This document shows, one piece after another, positions 1 to 11,284 of a stretch of DNA of 64,000 bases. This DNA comes from Microbacterium imperiale. Its GTDB lineage: Bacteria; Actinomycetota; Actinomycetes; Actinomycetales; Microbacteriaceae. Both the position numbers and the translations under genes were made by a program. Below the pieces are notes generated by a model. It was given only the letters and a program-made list of their open reading frames with translations, ran no database searches and was not told the DNA's origin. The stretch covers positions 2,914,001 to 2,978,000 of the forward strand of contig NZ_JAGIOK010000001.1 of assembly GCF_017876655.1 (NCBI RefSeq). The letters are read 5' to 3'. Every line of letters starts with the position of its first letter. The first letter of the stretch is position 1.

Positions 1-507
1 AGCGGCCGCGACGATGTCGTCGGGCTCCGACATGCGCCCGGGCCCGCTGTCGCCGCCCGTCAGCGGGCCGTCGGCCGGGCCGACGACCAGAACCCCGCGC
101 TCGCGGAGGGTCGCGACGTTGTCGGTGGTGGCGGGGTGCCGCCACATCTCGGTGTGCATCGCCGGAGCGACGACGACCGGCGCTGTCGTCGCCAGCAGGG
201 TCGTGCCGAGCAGGTCCGAGGCGAGGCCCGCGGCCATCGCGGCGAGGGTGTTCGCGGTGGCCGGGGCGACGATGACGAGGTCCGCGCTCTGCCCGAGGGT
301 CACGTGCCGCACCCGCGCGACGTCGTCGTGCACCGAGGTCGTGACGGGGTTGCGGCTGATCGCCTCCCACGTCGTCAGGCCGATGAACCGCAGCGAGTCG
401 TCCGTCGGAATGACGTGAACGTCGTGCCCCTGCTGCACGAGCAGCCGCACCAGATGGACGCTCTTGTAGGCGGCGATGCCTCCCGTGACCCCGACTAGGA
501 TGAACAT
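1..507 (-). CDS. coaBC: Bifunctional phosphopantothenoylcysteine decarboxylase / phosphopantothenate-cysteine ligase (partial)
   Basis: Only the N-terminal 169 residues are in the window; the 3' end runs off the left edge. CoaBC joins cysteine to 4'-phosphopantothenate and decarboxylates the product in coenzyme A synthesis. The start MFILVGVTGGIAAYKS is the flavoprotein (CoaC) FMN-binding segment, followed by a catalytic His in LGQSADLVIVAPATAN context and the APAMHTEMW motif typical of the decarboxylase domain. The ATG has a good Shine-Dalgarno (GGAGGA) about 7 nt upstream. The CoaB ligase half cannot be seen, so a stand-alone CoaC is not excluded. Confidence 0.9.
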   Translation of the reverse strand, partial: MFILVGVTGGIAAYKSVHLVRLLVQQGHDVHVIPTDDSLRFIGLTTWEAISRNPVTTSVHDDVARVRHVTLGQSADLVIVAPATANTLAAMAAGLASDLLGTTLLATTAPVVVAPAMHTEMWRHPATTDNVATLRERGVLVVGPADGPLTGGDSGPGRMSEPDDIVAAA

Positions 508-576
508 GTCCCGATCCTCCCACGCCGCGGGGAGAGCGCGGAGGGCGCGGTCGGGACGCCGAGAGCGAGAACCGTC

Positions 577-2446
<1,870 letters not shown>

Positions 2447-2494
2447 TCGCCGGGCCGGATTCCGGCGCCGCCGGCGGGGATAGACTGGTGCATC

Positions 2495-3967
2495 GTGAGT
2501 GAAAAGGTCGACGTCGTCCTGATCGGCGGTGGCATCATGAGTGCCACCCTGGGAACGCTGCTGAAGCAGCTCCAGCCCGATTGGAAGATCGAGGTGCACG
2601 AGCGCCTCTCGGATGTGGCCCAGGAGAGCTCCAACGCCTGGAACAATGCCGGCACCGGCCACGCGGCGCTGTGCGAGCTCAACTACATGCCCGAGGGGCC
2701 CGATGGCTCGGTCGACCCCGGCAAGGCGATCACGATCAACGAGCAGTTCCAGCAGAGCCGCCAGCTGTGGTCGTCGCTCATCGACCGCGGCATCCTCGAC
2801 GAGCCGTCGACGTTCATCAACGCCACCCCGCACATGACCTTCGTGCGCGGCGAGAAGGATGTCGCCTACCTCAAGAAGCGCTACGAGGCCCTCAAGGACC
2901 AGCCGCTGTTCGCCGGCATCGAGTACTCCGAGGACTCCCGCGTCATCAACCAGTGGGCGCCGCTGCTCATGCAGCAGCGACGCAAGGGCGAGCCCTTCGC
3001 CGCGACGCGCGTGCCGGCGGGGACCGACGTCGACTTCGGCGCACTCACGCGGCAGCTCTTCTCGCACCTGCGGGACCAGGGCGTCGAGGTCATCACCGAC
3101 CGGGAGGTGCGCACGCTGAAGCGCCAGAAGGACGGGTCGTGGCGCGTGCTGTGGCGCAACCGCCTCGGCGGCACCCCGGGTCACACGGACGCGCGGTTCG
3201 TGTTCGTCGGGGCCGGCGGCTGGGCGCTGAAGCTGCTGCAGAAGTCCGGCATCCCCGAGATCAAGGGCTACGGCGTCTTCCCGATCGGCGGACAGTTCCT
3301 CAAGACCACCAACCCCGAGGTCGTCGCGCAGCACAAGGCGAAGGTCTACTCCCAGGCCTCGGTCGGCGCCCCGCCGATGTCGGTGCCTCACCTCGACACG
3401 CGCGTCGTCGACGGCGAGGCCTCGCTGCTGTTCGGCCCCTTCGCCACGTTCAGCCCGAAGTTCCTCAAGAAGGGCCGGATCACCGACATCGTCGCCCAGG
3501 TGCGTCCGCACAACCTCCTGCCGATGCTGAAGGTCGCCGTCGACAACCCGAGCCTCATCTCGTACCTGGTGGGCGAGCTGATGAAGAACCACAGCAAGAA
3601 GGTCGACGCGCTGCGGGTGTTCATGCCGACCGCGCGCGACGAGGACTGGGAGCTCATCCAGGCCGGTCAGCGCGCGCAGGTGATGAAGAAGGACCCGAAG
3701 AAGGGCGGCGTGCTGCAGTTCGGCACCGAGGTCGTGACCTCGGCCGACGGCTCCATCGCGGGTCTGCTCGGCGCATCGCCGGGCGCGTCGACGGCGGCAT
3801 CCATCATGCTCGGGCTGCTCAAGACGTGCTTCCCCGATCGGATGCCGGCGTGGGAGGGCGAGCTGCGCGAGCTCATCCCGAGCTACGAGCAGCCGCTGAA
3901 CCCGCGGGGCGAGGCCGCCCGCGCCTCGGTCGAGAAGACCGCCGCGGCACTGTCGATCACCCCCTGA
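2495..3967 (+). CDS. mqo: Malate:quinone oxidoreductase
   Basis: FAD-dependent peripheral membrane enzyme that oxidises malate to oxaloacetate and passes electrons to menaquinone, replacing or aiding NAD-malate dehydrogenase in the TCA cycle. The 490 residues begin VLIGGGIMSATLGTLL, the FAD dinucleotide-binding fold, followed by the family segment SSNAWNNAGTGHAALCELNY. The GTG start follows a TAGACT -10 box by 8 nt with no Shine-Dalgarno, so the mRNA is probably leaderless or nearly so. tdk starts 5 nt after its stop, suggesting co-transcription. Confidence 0.96.
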   Translation: MSEKVDVVLIGGGIMSATLGTLLKQLQPDWKIEVHERLSDVAQESSNAWNNAGTGHAALCELNYMPEGPDGSVDPGKAITINEQFQQSRQLWSSLIDRGILDEPSTFINATPHMTFVRGEKDVAYLKKRYEALKDQPLFAGIEYSEDSRVINQWAPLLMQQRRKGEPFAATRVPAGTDVDFGALTRQLFSHLRDQGVEVITDREVRTLKRQKDGSWRVLWRNRLGGTPGHTDARFVFVGAGGWALKLLQKSGIPEIKGYGVFPIGGQFLKTTNPEVVAQHKAKVYSQASVGAPPMSVPHLDTRVVDGEASLLFGPFATFSPKFLKKGRITDIVAQVRPHNLLPMLKVAVDNPSLISYLVGELMKNHSKKVDALRVFMPTARDEDWELIQAGQRAQVMKKDPKKGGVLQFGTEVVTSADGSIAGLLGASPGASTAASIMLGLLKTCFPDRMPAWEGELRELIPSYEQPLNPRGEAARASVEKTAAALSITP

Positions 3968-3972
3968 CGGGT

Positions 3973-4587
3973 ATGGCCAAGCTCTACTTCCGTTACGGAG
4001 CGATGAACTCCGGTAAGTCGACGGCTCTGCTCCAGGCGGCGTACAACTACGAGGAGCGCGGTCAGCACGTGCTGCTCGCCAAGCCTGAGATCGACACGAA
4101 GGGTGCCGCGCAGATCGCCAGCCGGCTCGGCGTCGAGCGCGACGTCGACTTCCTCATCGGCGCCGACGACGACCTCCGCGCCGTGCTCGCCGAGCACCGT
4201 GCACGCGTTCAGGCGGACACCGGCTCCGACGTCGCATGCCTGCTCATCGACGAGGCGCAGTTCCTCACCTCACCGCAGGTAGACGATCTGCTGCGCACCG
4301 TCGTGGACGAGAACGTGCCGGTGCTGGCCTACGGCATCCGCACCGATTTCCAGACGCGCGCCTTCCCGGGATCGGCACGTCTGATGGAGCTCGCGCACAG
4401 CCTCGAAGAGCTCAAGACGATCTGCCGGTGCGGGCGCAAAGCCCTCTTCAATGCGCGGCTCGTGGGCGGTCGGTTCGTCTTCGAGGGCGATCAGGTCGCC
4501 ATCGACGAACTCGCGGCCGACCGTGTCACGTACGAGTCCATGTGTGCCGAGTGCTATCTGCGCGAGTCGGGCGGCCGACTCACCTGA
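3973..4587 (+). CDS. tdk: Thymidine kinase
   Basis: Salvages thymidine to dTMP with ATP. The 204-residue type II enzyme carries the P-loop GAMNSGKS at residues 9-16, the Walker B-like LLIDEAQFL, and the zinc lasso pairs CRCG and CAEC. The start follows the mqo stop by only 5 nt and a weak ACGGGT ribosome site, so translation probably depends partly on mqo. The stop lies 86 nt before lldR, which has its own promoter. Confidence 0.95.
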   Translation: MAKLYFRYGAMNSGKSTALLQAAYNYEERGQHVLLAKPEIDTKGAAQIASRLGVERDVDFLIGADDDLRAVLAEHRARVQADTGSDVACLLIDEAQFLTSPQVDDLLRTVVDENVPVLAYGIRTDFQTRAFPGSARLMELAHSLEELKTICRCGRKALFNARLVGGRFVFEGDQVAIDELAADRVTYESMCAECYLRESGGRLT

Positions 4588-4623
4588 GACGTTTCACGCC
4601 GTCCCCCTGCTATCGCTTTGCGC

Positions 4624-4657
4624 GGTCAGACCACAAGATGTAGGGTGGTCCGGCCAC
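4624..4657. promoter_or_regulatory. LldR/PdhR-type operator pair over the lldR-lldD promoter
   Basis: GGTCAGACC (4624-4632) is the palindromic core bound by FadR-family lactate/pyruvate regulators (known consensus TGGTnnGACCA). A second, imperfect copy TGGTCCGGCCA lies at 4646-4656. The first copy sits between a TTTGCG -35-like box and the TAGGGT -10 (4641-4646), and the second covers the -10 edge and start region. This layout fits repression of the lldR-lldD unit by its own first gene product. Confidence 0.65.
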
Positions 4658-4673
4658 GAAGGAGAGGGGCGTC

Positions 4674-5393
4674 ATGGCGGACGAAACCCCGGCGCGCGCC
4701 TGGCGCGTCGTACTGGAGAAGATCGAATCCGACCTTCTCGCCGGCAAACTCGGCCCCGGAGACCGCCTGCCGTCGGAGCGTGACCTCGTCGCGCAGCTCG
4801 GCGTCGGACGCTCCAGCGTCCGCGAGGCGCTGCGCGTGCTCGAGGTCATGGGACTCATCCGCACCGCGACCGGTTCCGGTCCGAGCGCGGGAGCGATCGT
4901 CGTCGCGCGACCCAGCGGCGGCATGCAGGCACTGCTCAAGCTGCAGGTGGCGGCGCAGGGCTTCGCCATCTCGGACGTCGTCAGCACCCGTCTCCTGCTC
5001 GAGGACTGGGTCGCCGGTCGCCTCGCCGCATCCGACGAGGTCGACCTCGGCGCGGCCCGCGAGGCACTGCGCGCGATGGACGCCGCGAGCCTGAGTCCGG
5101 CCGACTTCCTCGCGCTCGACGCGCAGTTCCATGTCGCGCTGGCCGAGGCCTCGGGCAACGAGGTCGTGGCCGCCATGATGGCCGGCCTGCGCTCGTCGAT
5201 CGAGGACTACGTGCTCCAGGGCGCCTCGCGCATCCCGGACTGGGAGAGCGCGGTCGATCGCCTGCGGGGCGAGCACGGCGCGATCGTCGCCGCCATCGAA
5301 GAAGGACGCGCCGACGACGCCCGCACCGCCGTCCACGACCACATCACCGGCTACTACGCCTCGGCGAACCCCGTTCGCCCCGAAACCGCCTGA
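4674..5393 (+). CDS. FadR/GntR family transcriptional regulator, probable lactate-responsive LldR
   Basis: 239 residues: an N-terminal winged helix (residues about 8-75, with [22 protein letters not shown]) and an all-helical FCD ligand-binding domain. The FCD metal-site pattern is visible: D in [19 protein letters not shown], and later histidines including [14 protein letters not shown] [10 protein letters not shown]. It starts after a strong AAGGAGAGG ribosome site. It lies 13 nt upstream of a lactate dehydrogenase and has a GGTCAGACC operator in its promoter, which together indicate an L-lactate-responsive repressor. The ligand is inferred, not shown. Confidence 0.85.
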   Translation: MADETPARAWRVVLEKIESDLLAGKLGPGDRLPSERDLVAQLGVGRSSVREALRVLEVMGLIRTATGSGPSAGAIVVARPSGGMQALLKLQVAAQGFAISDVVSTRLLLEDWVAGRLAASDEVDLGAAREALRAMDAASLSPADFLALDAQFHVALAEASGNEVVAAMMAGLRSSIEDYVLQGASRIPDWESAVDRLRGEHGAIVAAIEEGRADDARTAVHDHITGYYASANPVRPETA

Positions 5394-5406
5394 CCCGAGG
5401 AGGACC

Positions 5407-6693
5407 ATGGTCACCCGCCAGCTACCGAAGATCCCCGAACTGCTCGAGCTGATGCAGTTCAAGGCGCCCGACCTCAACGGCCGCCGTCGCCGCCTCAACG
5501 CGGCGCTAACCATCGGCGACCTGCGCACGATCGCGAAGCGCCGCACCCCGAAGGCGGCGTTCGACTACACCGACGGTGCGGCCGAGGGCGAGCTGTCATT
5601 GGCGCGAGCCCGGCATGCCTTCGAGGACATCGAGTTCCACCCCGACATCCTGCGTCCGGCCGAGTCGGTCGACATGTCGACGGAGATCCTCGGGGGGCGC
5701 TCGGCGCTGCCGTTCGGTATCGCGCCGACGGGGTTCACCCGTCTGATGCAGACGGAGGGGGAGAGCGCCGGGGCGTCGGCCGCGGGCGCGGCCGGCATCC
5801 CGTTCACGCTCTCGACCCTCGGCACGACCTCGATCGAGGGAGTGCGGGCCGCGAATCCCCACGGCCGCAACTGGTTCCAGCTCTACGTCATGCGCGACCG
5901 CGAGATCTCGTACGGTCTCGTCAAGCGCGCGGCCGAAGCGGGCTTCGACACCCTGATGTTCACGGTCGACACCCCCGTCGCGGGTGCGCGGCTGCGTGAC
6001 AAGCGCAACGGCTTCTCGATCCCGCCGGCACTGACCGTCGGAACGATCGTCAACGCGATCCCGCGCCCCTGGTGGTGGATCGACTTCCTGACGACTCCCA
6101 AGCTCGAATTCGCGTCACTGACGACGACCGGCGGCACGGTGGGCGAACTGCTCAACGCAGCGATGGACCCGACGATCAGCTACGACGACCTCGAGGTCAT
6201 CCGCAGCATGTGGCCCGGCAAGATCGTCATCAAGGGCGTGCAGAACGTCGAGGACTCGAAGCGTCTGATCGACCTCGGCGTCGACGGCATCGTGCTCTCG
6301 AACCACGGCGGCCGTCAGCTCGATCGCGCCCCCGTGCCCTTCCACCTGCTGCCCCAGGTCGTCCGCGAGGTCGGCAAGGACGCGACGATCATGGTCGACA
6401 CCGGCATCATGAACGGCGCCGACATCGTCGCCTCGGTTGCCCTCGGCGCCAAGTTCACGCTCATCGGGCGGGCGTACCTCTACGGTCTGATGGCGGGTGG
6501 ACGACAGGGCGTCGACCGCACGATCGCGATCCTGCGCAGCGAGATCGAGCGCACGATGCAGCTGCTGGGGGTCTCGAGCCTCGAGGAGCTCGAGCCGCGC
6601 CATGTCACGCAGCTGCAGCGTCTCGTGCCGATCGCGCAGCCCTCCGCGCGTCGCTCCGCCGGCGCACGCGCTGTCGCAGCCGCGAAGGACTGA
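5407..6693 (+). CDS. lldD: FMN-dependent L-lactate dehydrogenase / alpha-hydroxy acid oxidase
   Basis: 428-residue TIM-barrel flavoenzyme oxidising L-lactate to pyruvate, probably passing electrons to quinone. The N-terminal segment [13 protein letters not shown], the flavin motifs [13 protein letters not shown] and [11 protein letters not shown], and SNHGGRQLD with catalytic His near residue 300 are all present. The GAGGA ribosome site and 13-nt spacing after lldR support an operon. Relatives include mycofactocin-linked MftD and other hydroxy acid oxidases; the LldR partner favours lactate. Confidence 0.92.
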   Translation: MVTRQLPKIPELLELMQFKAPDLNGRRRRLNAALTIGDLRTIAKRRTPKAAFDYTDGAAEGELSLARARHAFEDIEFHPDILRPAESVDMSTEILGGRSALPFGIAPTGFTRLMQTEGESAGASAAGAAGIPFTLSTLGTTSIEGVRAANPHGRNWFQLYVMRDREISYGLVKRAAEAGFDTLMFTVDTPVAGARLRDKRNGFSIPPALTVGTIVNAIPRPWWWIDFLTTPKLEFASLTTTGGTVGELLNAAMDPTISYDDLEVIRSMWPGKIVIKGVQNVEDSKRLIDLGVDGIVLSNHGGRQLDRAPVPFHLLPQVVREVGKDATIMVDTGIMNGADIVASVALGAKFTLIGRAYLYGLMAGGRQGVDRTIAILRSEIERTMQLLGVSSLEELEPRHVTQLQRLVPIAQPSARRSAGARAVAAAKD

Positions 6694-6707
6694 CCCCCGC
6701 GCACAGA

Positions 6708-6757
6708 ACCGGGCCCCGGGGCCGGCAGCGAAACGGCTGTCGGCCCCGCGGCCCGGT
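6708..6757. terminator. Bidirectional hairpin terminator between lldD and the HAD gene
   Basis: Two near-perfect 21-nt arms (6708-6728 and 6737-6757) built from GGGCCCCGGGGCC-type sequence surround an 8-nt loop. They lie exactly between two convergent genes. No T-tract follows, as is usual for actinobacterial terminators. Confidence 0.7.
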
Positions 6758-6771
6758 GGTCGTGTGGCGCC

Positions 6772-7536
6772 TCAGCGGCGAGGCAGCGTCGGCAGCAGGG
6801 TGTCGAGGAACTCCGCGGTGTCCTCCCAGCCGTCGACGGCCTGGCACGTGACGCCCATCGCCAGCACGGGGTAGTCGTTGCCGTTCTCGTCGAGACGGTC
6901 GCCGACGAAGAGCATGTCGTCGAGCGGGATGCCGGTCTGCTCGACGAGCCGGTTCATGCCGTAGGCCTTGTCGATGCCGCGCTCGGTGATGTCGACCGAC
7001 GTGGAGCCGCCCGATCGGACCTCGAGGTCGGGGAGGAGGGCCTGCACGGCTTCGCGGAGGGTGTTCTTCTTCTCGCCGGTCGGGTCCCACGCCACCTTCG
7101 CGTCGACGGGAGCCTGCTGCCCGAGCGCCGAGAACGTGATCTGCGAGCCGCGGTCCTCGAGGATCGGCCCCCACGTCTCGCTCTCCCAGAGGCCCAGGCG
7201 GCGTGCCTCGCCCTCGACGGCGGCGAGGGCGCGCTGCTTCTGGTCGTCGGTCAGGGCGCGGGCGTAGATCGTCTCGATGCCCGCGGGGGAGAGGCGGTAG
7301 TACTGCGTCCCGCACGTGGGCAGCAGGTGGAAGTGCGAGAGCACCTCGGCGTCCGTCTCGGGCAGGCGGTCGACGACCTGCGCCGTGAACTGCGCGAGCT
7401 GACCGCCCGAGATGATGGCGACCTCGACGCGCTCGGCGAGATCGAGCAGCTGACGGCCGATGCGCGGGTCGATCGCACTCTTGGAGGGGGCGAGGGTGTC
7501 GTCGAGGTCGAAGGCGACCAGGCGAGGGGTGGGCAT
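6772..7536 (-). CDS. HAD-IIB family hydrolase (Cof-like phosphatase)
   Basis: 254 residues with the HAD nucleophile motif I, DLDDTLAPSK (first Asp near residue 10), motif II in AIISGGQLAQF, and motif IV FVGDRLDENGNDYPV near the C-terminus. The C2B cap insert lies between. Cytosolic sugar-phosphate phosphatase activity is likely but the substrate is unknown. I chose the start with a GGAG site 5-6 nt upstream; a second in-frame ATG 24 nt further up is also possible. Frames running further upstream would cross the tRNA-Pro gene and are not credible. Confidence 0.85.
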   Translation of the reverse strand: MPTPRLVAFDLDDTLAPSKSAIDPRIGRQLLDLAERVEVAIISGGQLAQFTAQVVDRLPETDAEVLSHFHLLPTCGTQYYRLSPAGIETIYARALTDDQKQRALAAVEGEARRLGLWESETWGPILEDRGSQITFSALGQQAPVDAKVAWDPTGEKKNTLREAVQALLPDLEVRSGGSTSVDITERGIDKAYGMNRLVEQTGIPLDDMLFVGDRLDENGNDYPVLAMGVTCQAVDGWEDTAEFLDTLLPTLPRR

Positions 7537-7564
7537 CCGTGCTCCGTTCTCCGGTGGCATGACA

Positions 7565-7590
7565 GAGGCTCCGCCTTCCGGCGGAGCCTC
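7565..7590 (-). terminator. Hairpin terminator of tRNA-Pro
   Basis: Perfect 11-bp stem GAGGCTCCGCC / GGCGGAGCCTC with a 4-nt loop, 7 nt beyond the 3' end of the tRNA and just before the HAD gene. Confidence 0.7.
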
Positions 7591-7597
7591 CTCGCTG

Positions 7598-7671
7598 TCG
7601 GGGTGACAGGATTTGAACCTGCGGCCTCGTCGTCCCGAACGACGCGCGCTACCAAGCTGCGCCACACCCCG
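7598..7671 (-). tRNA. tRNA-Pro (CGG)
   Basis: 74-nt cloverleaf: acceptor stem CGGGGTG/CACCCCG, D arm GCGCAGCTTGGTAGCGC, anticodon stem CGTCG/CGACG with loop TTCGGGA (anticodon CGG), and T arm containing GGTTCAAATCC. The 3' CCA is not encoded. Confidence 0.97.
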
Positions 7672-7719
7672 TGGCAACCCTCCAAGCTTACCCCGATCCG
7701 GCTCAGATGACGAATCGGC

Positions 7720-8649
7720 TCATGCGCGAGCTCGCAGGGTCAGCACGGACGCCTCCGGGCGGCATCCGAAGCGGATGGGCGCGTAGATGGAGTGCCCGAG
7801 GCCTGCGCTGACGTTCAGGGGCACAGCATCCGTTCCCCAGGTGCTCAGGCCGCGCGCCTGGTCGAGGGGGATGTCGCAGTTGGCGACGAGCGCCCGCGAC
7901 GAGAACGGGACGCGGACCTGACCGCCGTGCGTGTGGCCGCCGAAGATCACATCGGCCCCGAGGTCGACAAAGCGGTCGAGGACGCGCCGGTACGGGGCGT
8001 GGGTCACGCCGACCGTGAGGTGCGCGTCGTCGGGCTTACCGAGCCCCGCGAGGGCCGCGGGAAGGGCGTCGAGGTCGTCCCAGTCGCGGTGGGCGTCGTC
8101 GACGCCGACACCGTCGATGCGCAGCGCTCCCACGCGGACGGTGGCCGCCGCGTTGTCGAGGTCCGACCAGCCGAGGTCGTCGGCGAAGAACGCGTCCATG
8201 GCGGGCGTGTCGAGCTTCGCGGCGGCCTTGGCGTGACGCGACGGTCCGGTGAAGTAGCGCAGCGGGTTGCGCCCGCTCGGCTCGAACACGTCGTTCGAAC
8301 CGTGCACGAAGAATCCCGGCACCCCGCGCAGGGGAGCGAAGGCCGAACGGATGCCGTCGAGCCCGCGCCTATGCCCGAGGTTGTCACCCGTGTTGATGAC
8401 GAGGTCGGGCTGGGTGTCTTCGGCGAGGTCGGCGATCCATCGCTGCTTGCGGTGCTGCCACGGCGCCATGTGGGCGTCGGACAGATGCAGCACCGTGACA
8501 CTCGCGCTGCCGGGCGGGAGGACACGCAGCTCGTGCCGGCGCGCGGTGAACAGGTACCGCTCGATGCCGACGCCCCAGACGACCGCACCGCCGGCGCTCA
8601 GGGCGCCGGCGGTGGCGATCGTGGTCAGCGTCCGGCGGACGCGCGCCAT
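7720..8649 (-). CDS. Metallophosphoesterase, membrane-anchored
   Basis: 309 residues with an N-terminal signal/anchor helix (about residues 9-28) and a calcineurin-like fold. Metal-binding motifs appear in order: HLSDAHM, NTGDNLGH, VHGSNDVF and GGHTHGGQV. The protein probably faces the cell exterior and hydrolyses a phosphodiester, with the substrate unknown. The ATG overlaps the stop of the upstream PBP gene by 1 nt, so the two are translationally coupled. This pairing recurs in actinobacteria and suggests an envelope-related role. Confidence 0.9.
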   Translation of the reverse strand: MARVRRTLTTIATAGALSAGGAVVWGVGIERYLFTARRHELRVLPPGSASVTVLHLSDAHMAPWQHRKQRWIADLAEDTQPDLVINTGDNLGHRRGLDGIRSAFAPLRGVPGFFVHGSNDVFEPSGRNPLRYFTGPSRHAKAAAKLDTPAMDAFFADDLGWSDLDNAAATVRVGALRIDGVGVDDAHRDWDDLDALPAALAGLGKPDDAHLTVGVTHAPYRRVLDRFVDLGADVIFGGHTHGGQVRVPFSSRALVANCDIPLDQARGLSTWGTDAVPLNVSAGLGHSIYAPIRFGCRPEASVLTLRARA

Positions 8650-11183
8650 CAGCAGTCCTTCGCCGCGTACTGGATCGTGATCTGGCTGCTGCGGCCGACA
8701 CTGGTGCCGGCGGCGGGATCCGTTCCGGTGACGGTCGGCTGAGCGGCATCCTCCTGCTGCGTGCAGGCCGTGGTCACGCTCGTGAACCCGGCGGCGCGCA
8801 GTTGGCGCTCGGCCTCCTGCGGGTTGCCCGTCACAGGCGGGACCGTCGCCCCCTCGCCGTTGCTCGGCGTGATGGTGACCGTCGTGCCGCCCGGGGCCCG
8901 GCCGGCGCCCGGGTCCTGCGCGATGATCCGGCCCGCGGGCTCGGTCGAGTCGGCCGGCGACGCCACGTTGACGCTGAAGCCCGCGGCCTGCAGTGCGCGC
9001 TCAGCCTCTTCGACGGACTGCCCGACGACGTTCGGAAGATCGGTCAGGATGTTCTTCGTCAGGTTCGAGTCGGGCGCGGGGAACGGGTCGCCGCCGTACT
9101 TGGCGTTGGCCGCTCGCTGCATGACCGGCCACACGGCGTTACGGATCTGGTCGAGTCGCCAGCCGTTGGCGCGGTACTCGTTGAGCTTGGCGTGGCCCAT
9201 GACGTTGCCGACCCAGACGACGGTCGCGACCTTCGAGCTCGCGCCGTCCATCCAGGTGTGCTCGTACTCGTGAATACCGGTCTTACCGAAGATCGGGGTG
9301 CCGTCGTTGGTGCGCGAGCCCTGACCGGTCGCGTTCATGACGCCCTGCAGCGTGTACGCGGCCGTGGCGGCGACATTCGTCGAGATCGCCTGCGAGCACT
9401 GCAGCTGCGGCGTGATGTCGGTGCCGTCGGAGGTGATGGCGCGGTCGATCACCTTGCTCGGGCAGAGCGTGCCGCCACCGGCGATCGCGGCGTACGCCTG
9501 AGCCATGTCGATCGGTGCGACCGCCGCGTCGCCCAGGACGTTGTAGGGCTGGTTTCCGTCGTCGAGCGGAGAGCCGTCCGAGCGCATGACGCCCATCTTC
9601 ATCGCGACCTGGTTCGTCGAGCAGACCGAGATGCGCTCAGCCATGGCGAAGAAGCCCGAGTTCAGCGAGTCCTCGGTGAACTTGCGAACCGTGCCGGAGT
9701 AGCCGTTGCTGTTCTGGAAGTTGCCGATGCCGTCGCGGCTGTTGTCGGCCCGCACATTCTGCGTGCCGCCGTCGCACGTGGTCAGCACGCGCTTGGTGCC
9801 CACGCGGCCGTTGAGCACCTCGTTGACGGAGTGACCCTGCTCGAGCCAGTTGATGAGGCTGAACACCTTGTAGGTCGAGCCCGCGGAGTGACCGCCGCCG
9901 CCGTCGTTGTTGCGAACGTTGTAGTTGACCGGGGTCACGCTGCCGGACTCGTCACCGGTGGGAGCGAAGGGGCGGTTCTGCACCATCGACAGGACGCGAC
10001 CGGTGCCCACCTCGACCTGGACGGCGGAGGAGCCGAGGTTCATCCCGCTGTGGGTGGCCGGGACGACCGACATCGCGTCGAGCGCGGCGTTCTGCAGGTC
10101 GGGGTCGAGCGTCGTGTAGACCTTCATGCCACCGCGGCGGAGGTTCTGCTGACGGTCCTCGAGCGTTTCGCCGAATGCCGGGTCGGACAGGACGATGTTT
10201 CGGACGTACTCGCAGAAGAACTCCGCGCCGCTGGCCAGCTGGCAGCCCTGGGGGCGCTGCTGGATGGCCGGCGTGATGGGCTCGGCGATCGCGGCATCCC
10301 GCTCTTCCTGCGTGATCTTGCCGTCCGAGAACATGCGGTTGAGCACGTAGGTCTGACGTTCCTTCGTCAGGGCGTACCCGTTCGCGGCACCGTTGGTCTC
10401 GCTCTCGGGACGGTCGAGACGGTAGGAGTTGGGCTCCTGGACCATGCCCGCGATCGCGGCCGCCTGACCGATGGTGAGGTTGGCCGCGTCGGTGCTGAAG
10501 TAGTACTGCGCCGCTGCGCCGATGCCGTACACCGTGCCGCCGAAGTGCGCGATGTTCAGGTACCCGAGAAGGATCTCGTTCTTCGGGTAGCGCTTCTCGA
10601 GCTGGATGGCGTAGCGCATCTCCTGCAGCTTGCGCTCGATGCCGTCGGTACCGCTGGCGACCGTCGTCGAGCGGAAGCAGGCGTCGACCTCCTCCTGCGA
10701 CTTGGCCTCCTTCTCGCAGGCCTGCTGCAGGACGTTCTTGACGTATTGCTGGGTGATCGACGAGCCACCGCGGGTGTCGCCACCGCGCAGGTTGCCGAAC
10801 ACGGCGCTGGCGGTACCGACCAGGTCGACACCGCCGTGCGTGTAGTAGTTCTTGTCTTCGCTCGAGATGATCGCGTCGTACATGACCGGCGCGACCTGCT
10901 CCCAGGCGACGGGGATGCGGTTCTGGTCGTAGAACTGCGTCATGAGGACGTCGTTGCCGTCGCTGTCCTTGCGGTAGAACTCGGTCGGGAGCATGAGCTC
11001 GTCGACCTCGAGGTAGCTCGGCATGTTGTCGAAGACGTCGATCGCGCTGGAGGCTGCGTAACCCGACACGGCGATGGCGGGGGTCACGGTCGCCGTGACG
11101 AGCACCCCGGCCACGGCACTGAGGCCGACCAGGCCGGCGAGACCGCCGAGCACACCGGTGGCCGTGCGTTTCTTGTGAGGCAT
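8649..11183 (-). CDS. Class A penicillin-binding protein with two PASTA domains
   Basis: 844-residue bifunctional peptidoglycan synthase. A membrane anchor (about residues 12-40) is followed by a GT51 transglycosylase with Glu109 in SSEDKNYYTHGG and GGSSITQQ. The transpeptidase has STYK (Ser436), SLN (506-508) and KTG (634-636). Two C-terminal PASTA repeats follow from about residue 716. Extension upstream of MPHKKR is open but unlikely: TACGAT stands exactly 6 nt before this ATG, so the mRNA is probably leaderless. It corresponds to PonA-type proteins of other actinobacteria. Confidence 0.95.
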   Translation of the reverse strand: MPHKKRTATGVLGGLAGLVGLSAVAGVLVTATVTPAIAVSGYAASSAIDVFDNMPSYLEVDELMLPTEFYRKDSDGNDVLMTQFYDQNRIPVAWEQVAPVMYDAIISSEDKNYYTHGGVDLVGTASAVFGNLRGGDTRGGSSITQQYVKNVLQQACEKEAKSQEEVDACFRSTTVASGTDGIERKLQEMRYAIQLEKRYPKNEILLGYLNIAHFGGTVYGIGAAAQYYFSTDAANLTIGQAAAIAGMVQEPNSYRLDRPESETNGAANGYALTKERQTYVLNRMFSDGKITQEERDAAIAEPITPAIQQRPQGCQLASGAEFFCEYVRNIVLSDPAFGETLEDRQQNLRRGGMKVYTTLDPDLQNAALDAMSVVPATHSGMNLGSSAVQVEVGTGRVLSMVQNRPFAPTGDESGSVTPVNYNVRNNDGGGGHSAGSTYKVFSLINWLEQGHSVNEVLNGRVGTKRVLTTCDGGTQNVRADNSRDGIGNFQNSNGYSGTVRKFTEDSLNSGFFAMAERISVCSTNQVAMKMGVMRSDGSPLDDGNQPYNVLGDAAVAPIDMAQAYAAIAGGGTLCPSKVIDRAITSDGTDITPQLQCSQAISTNVAATAAYTLQGVMNATGQGSRTNDGTPIFGKTGIHEYEHTWMDGASSKVATVVWVGNVMGHAKLNEYRANGWRLDQIRNAVWPVMQRAANAKYGGDPFPAPDSNLTKNILTDLPNVVGQSVEEAERALQAAGFSVNVASPADSTEPAGRIIAQDPGAGRAPGGTTVTITPSNGEGATVPPVTGNPQEAERQLRAAGFTSVTTACTQQEDAAQPTVTGTDPAAGTSVGRSSQITIQYAAKDC

Positions 11184-11189
11184 AGGGTG

Positions 11190-11195
11190 ATCGTA
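11190..11195 (-). promoter_or_regulatory. Leaderless -10 box of the PBP gene
   Basis: TACGAT on the minus strand, then 6 nt, then ATG. No Shine-Dalgarno is visible, and the spacing matches the other leaderless promoters in the window. Confidence 0.55.
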
Positions 11196-11284
11196 AGCGA
11201 GATACCTGGGCGTCCGCCTCAGGTCGAGCCGTTGTGCGCGCTCGTTTCGCCGTGTTCGCACCCCTGCCACAGATCGGAGCCCCG

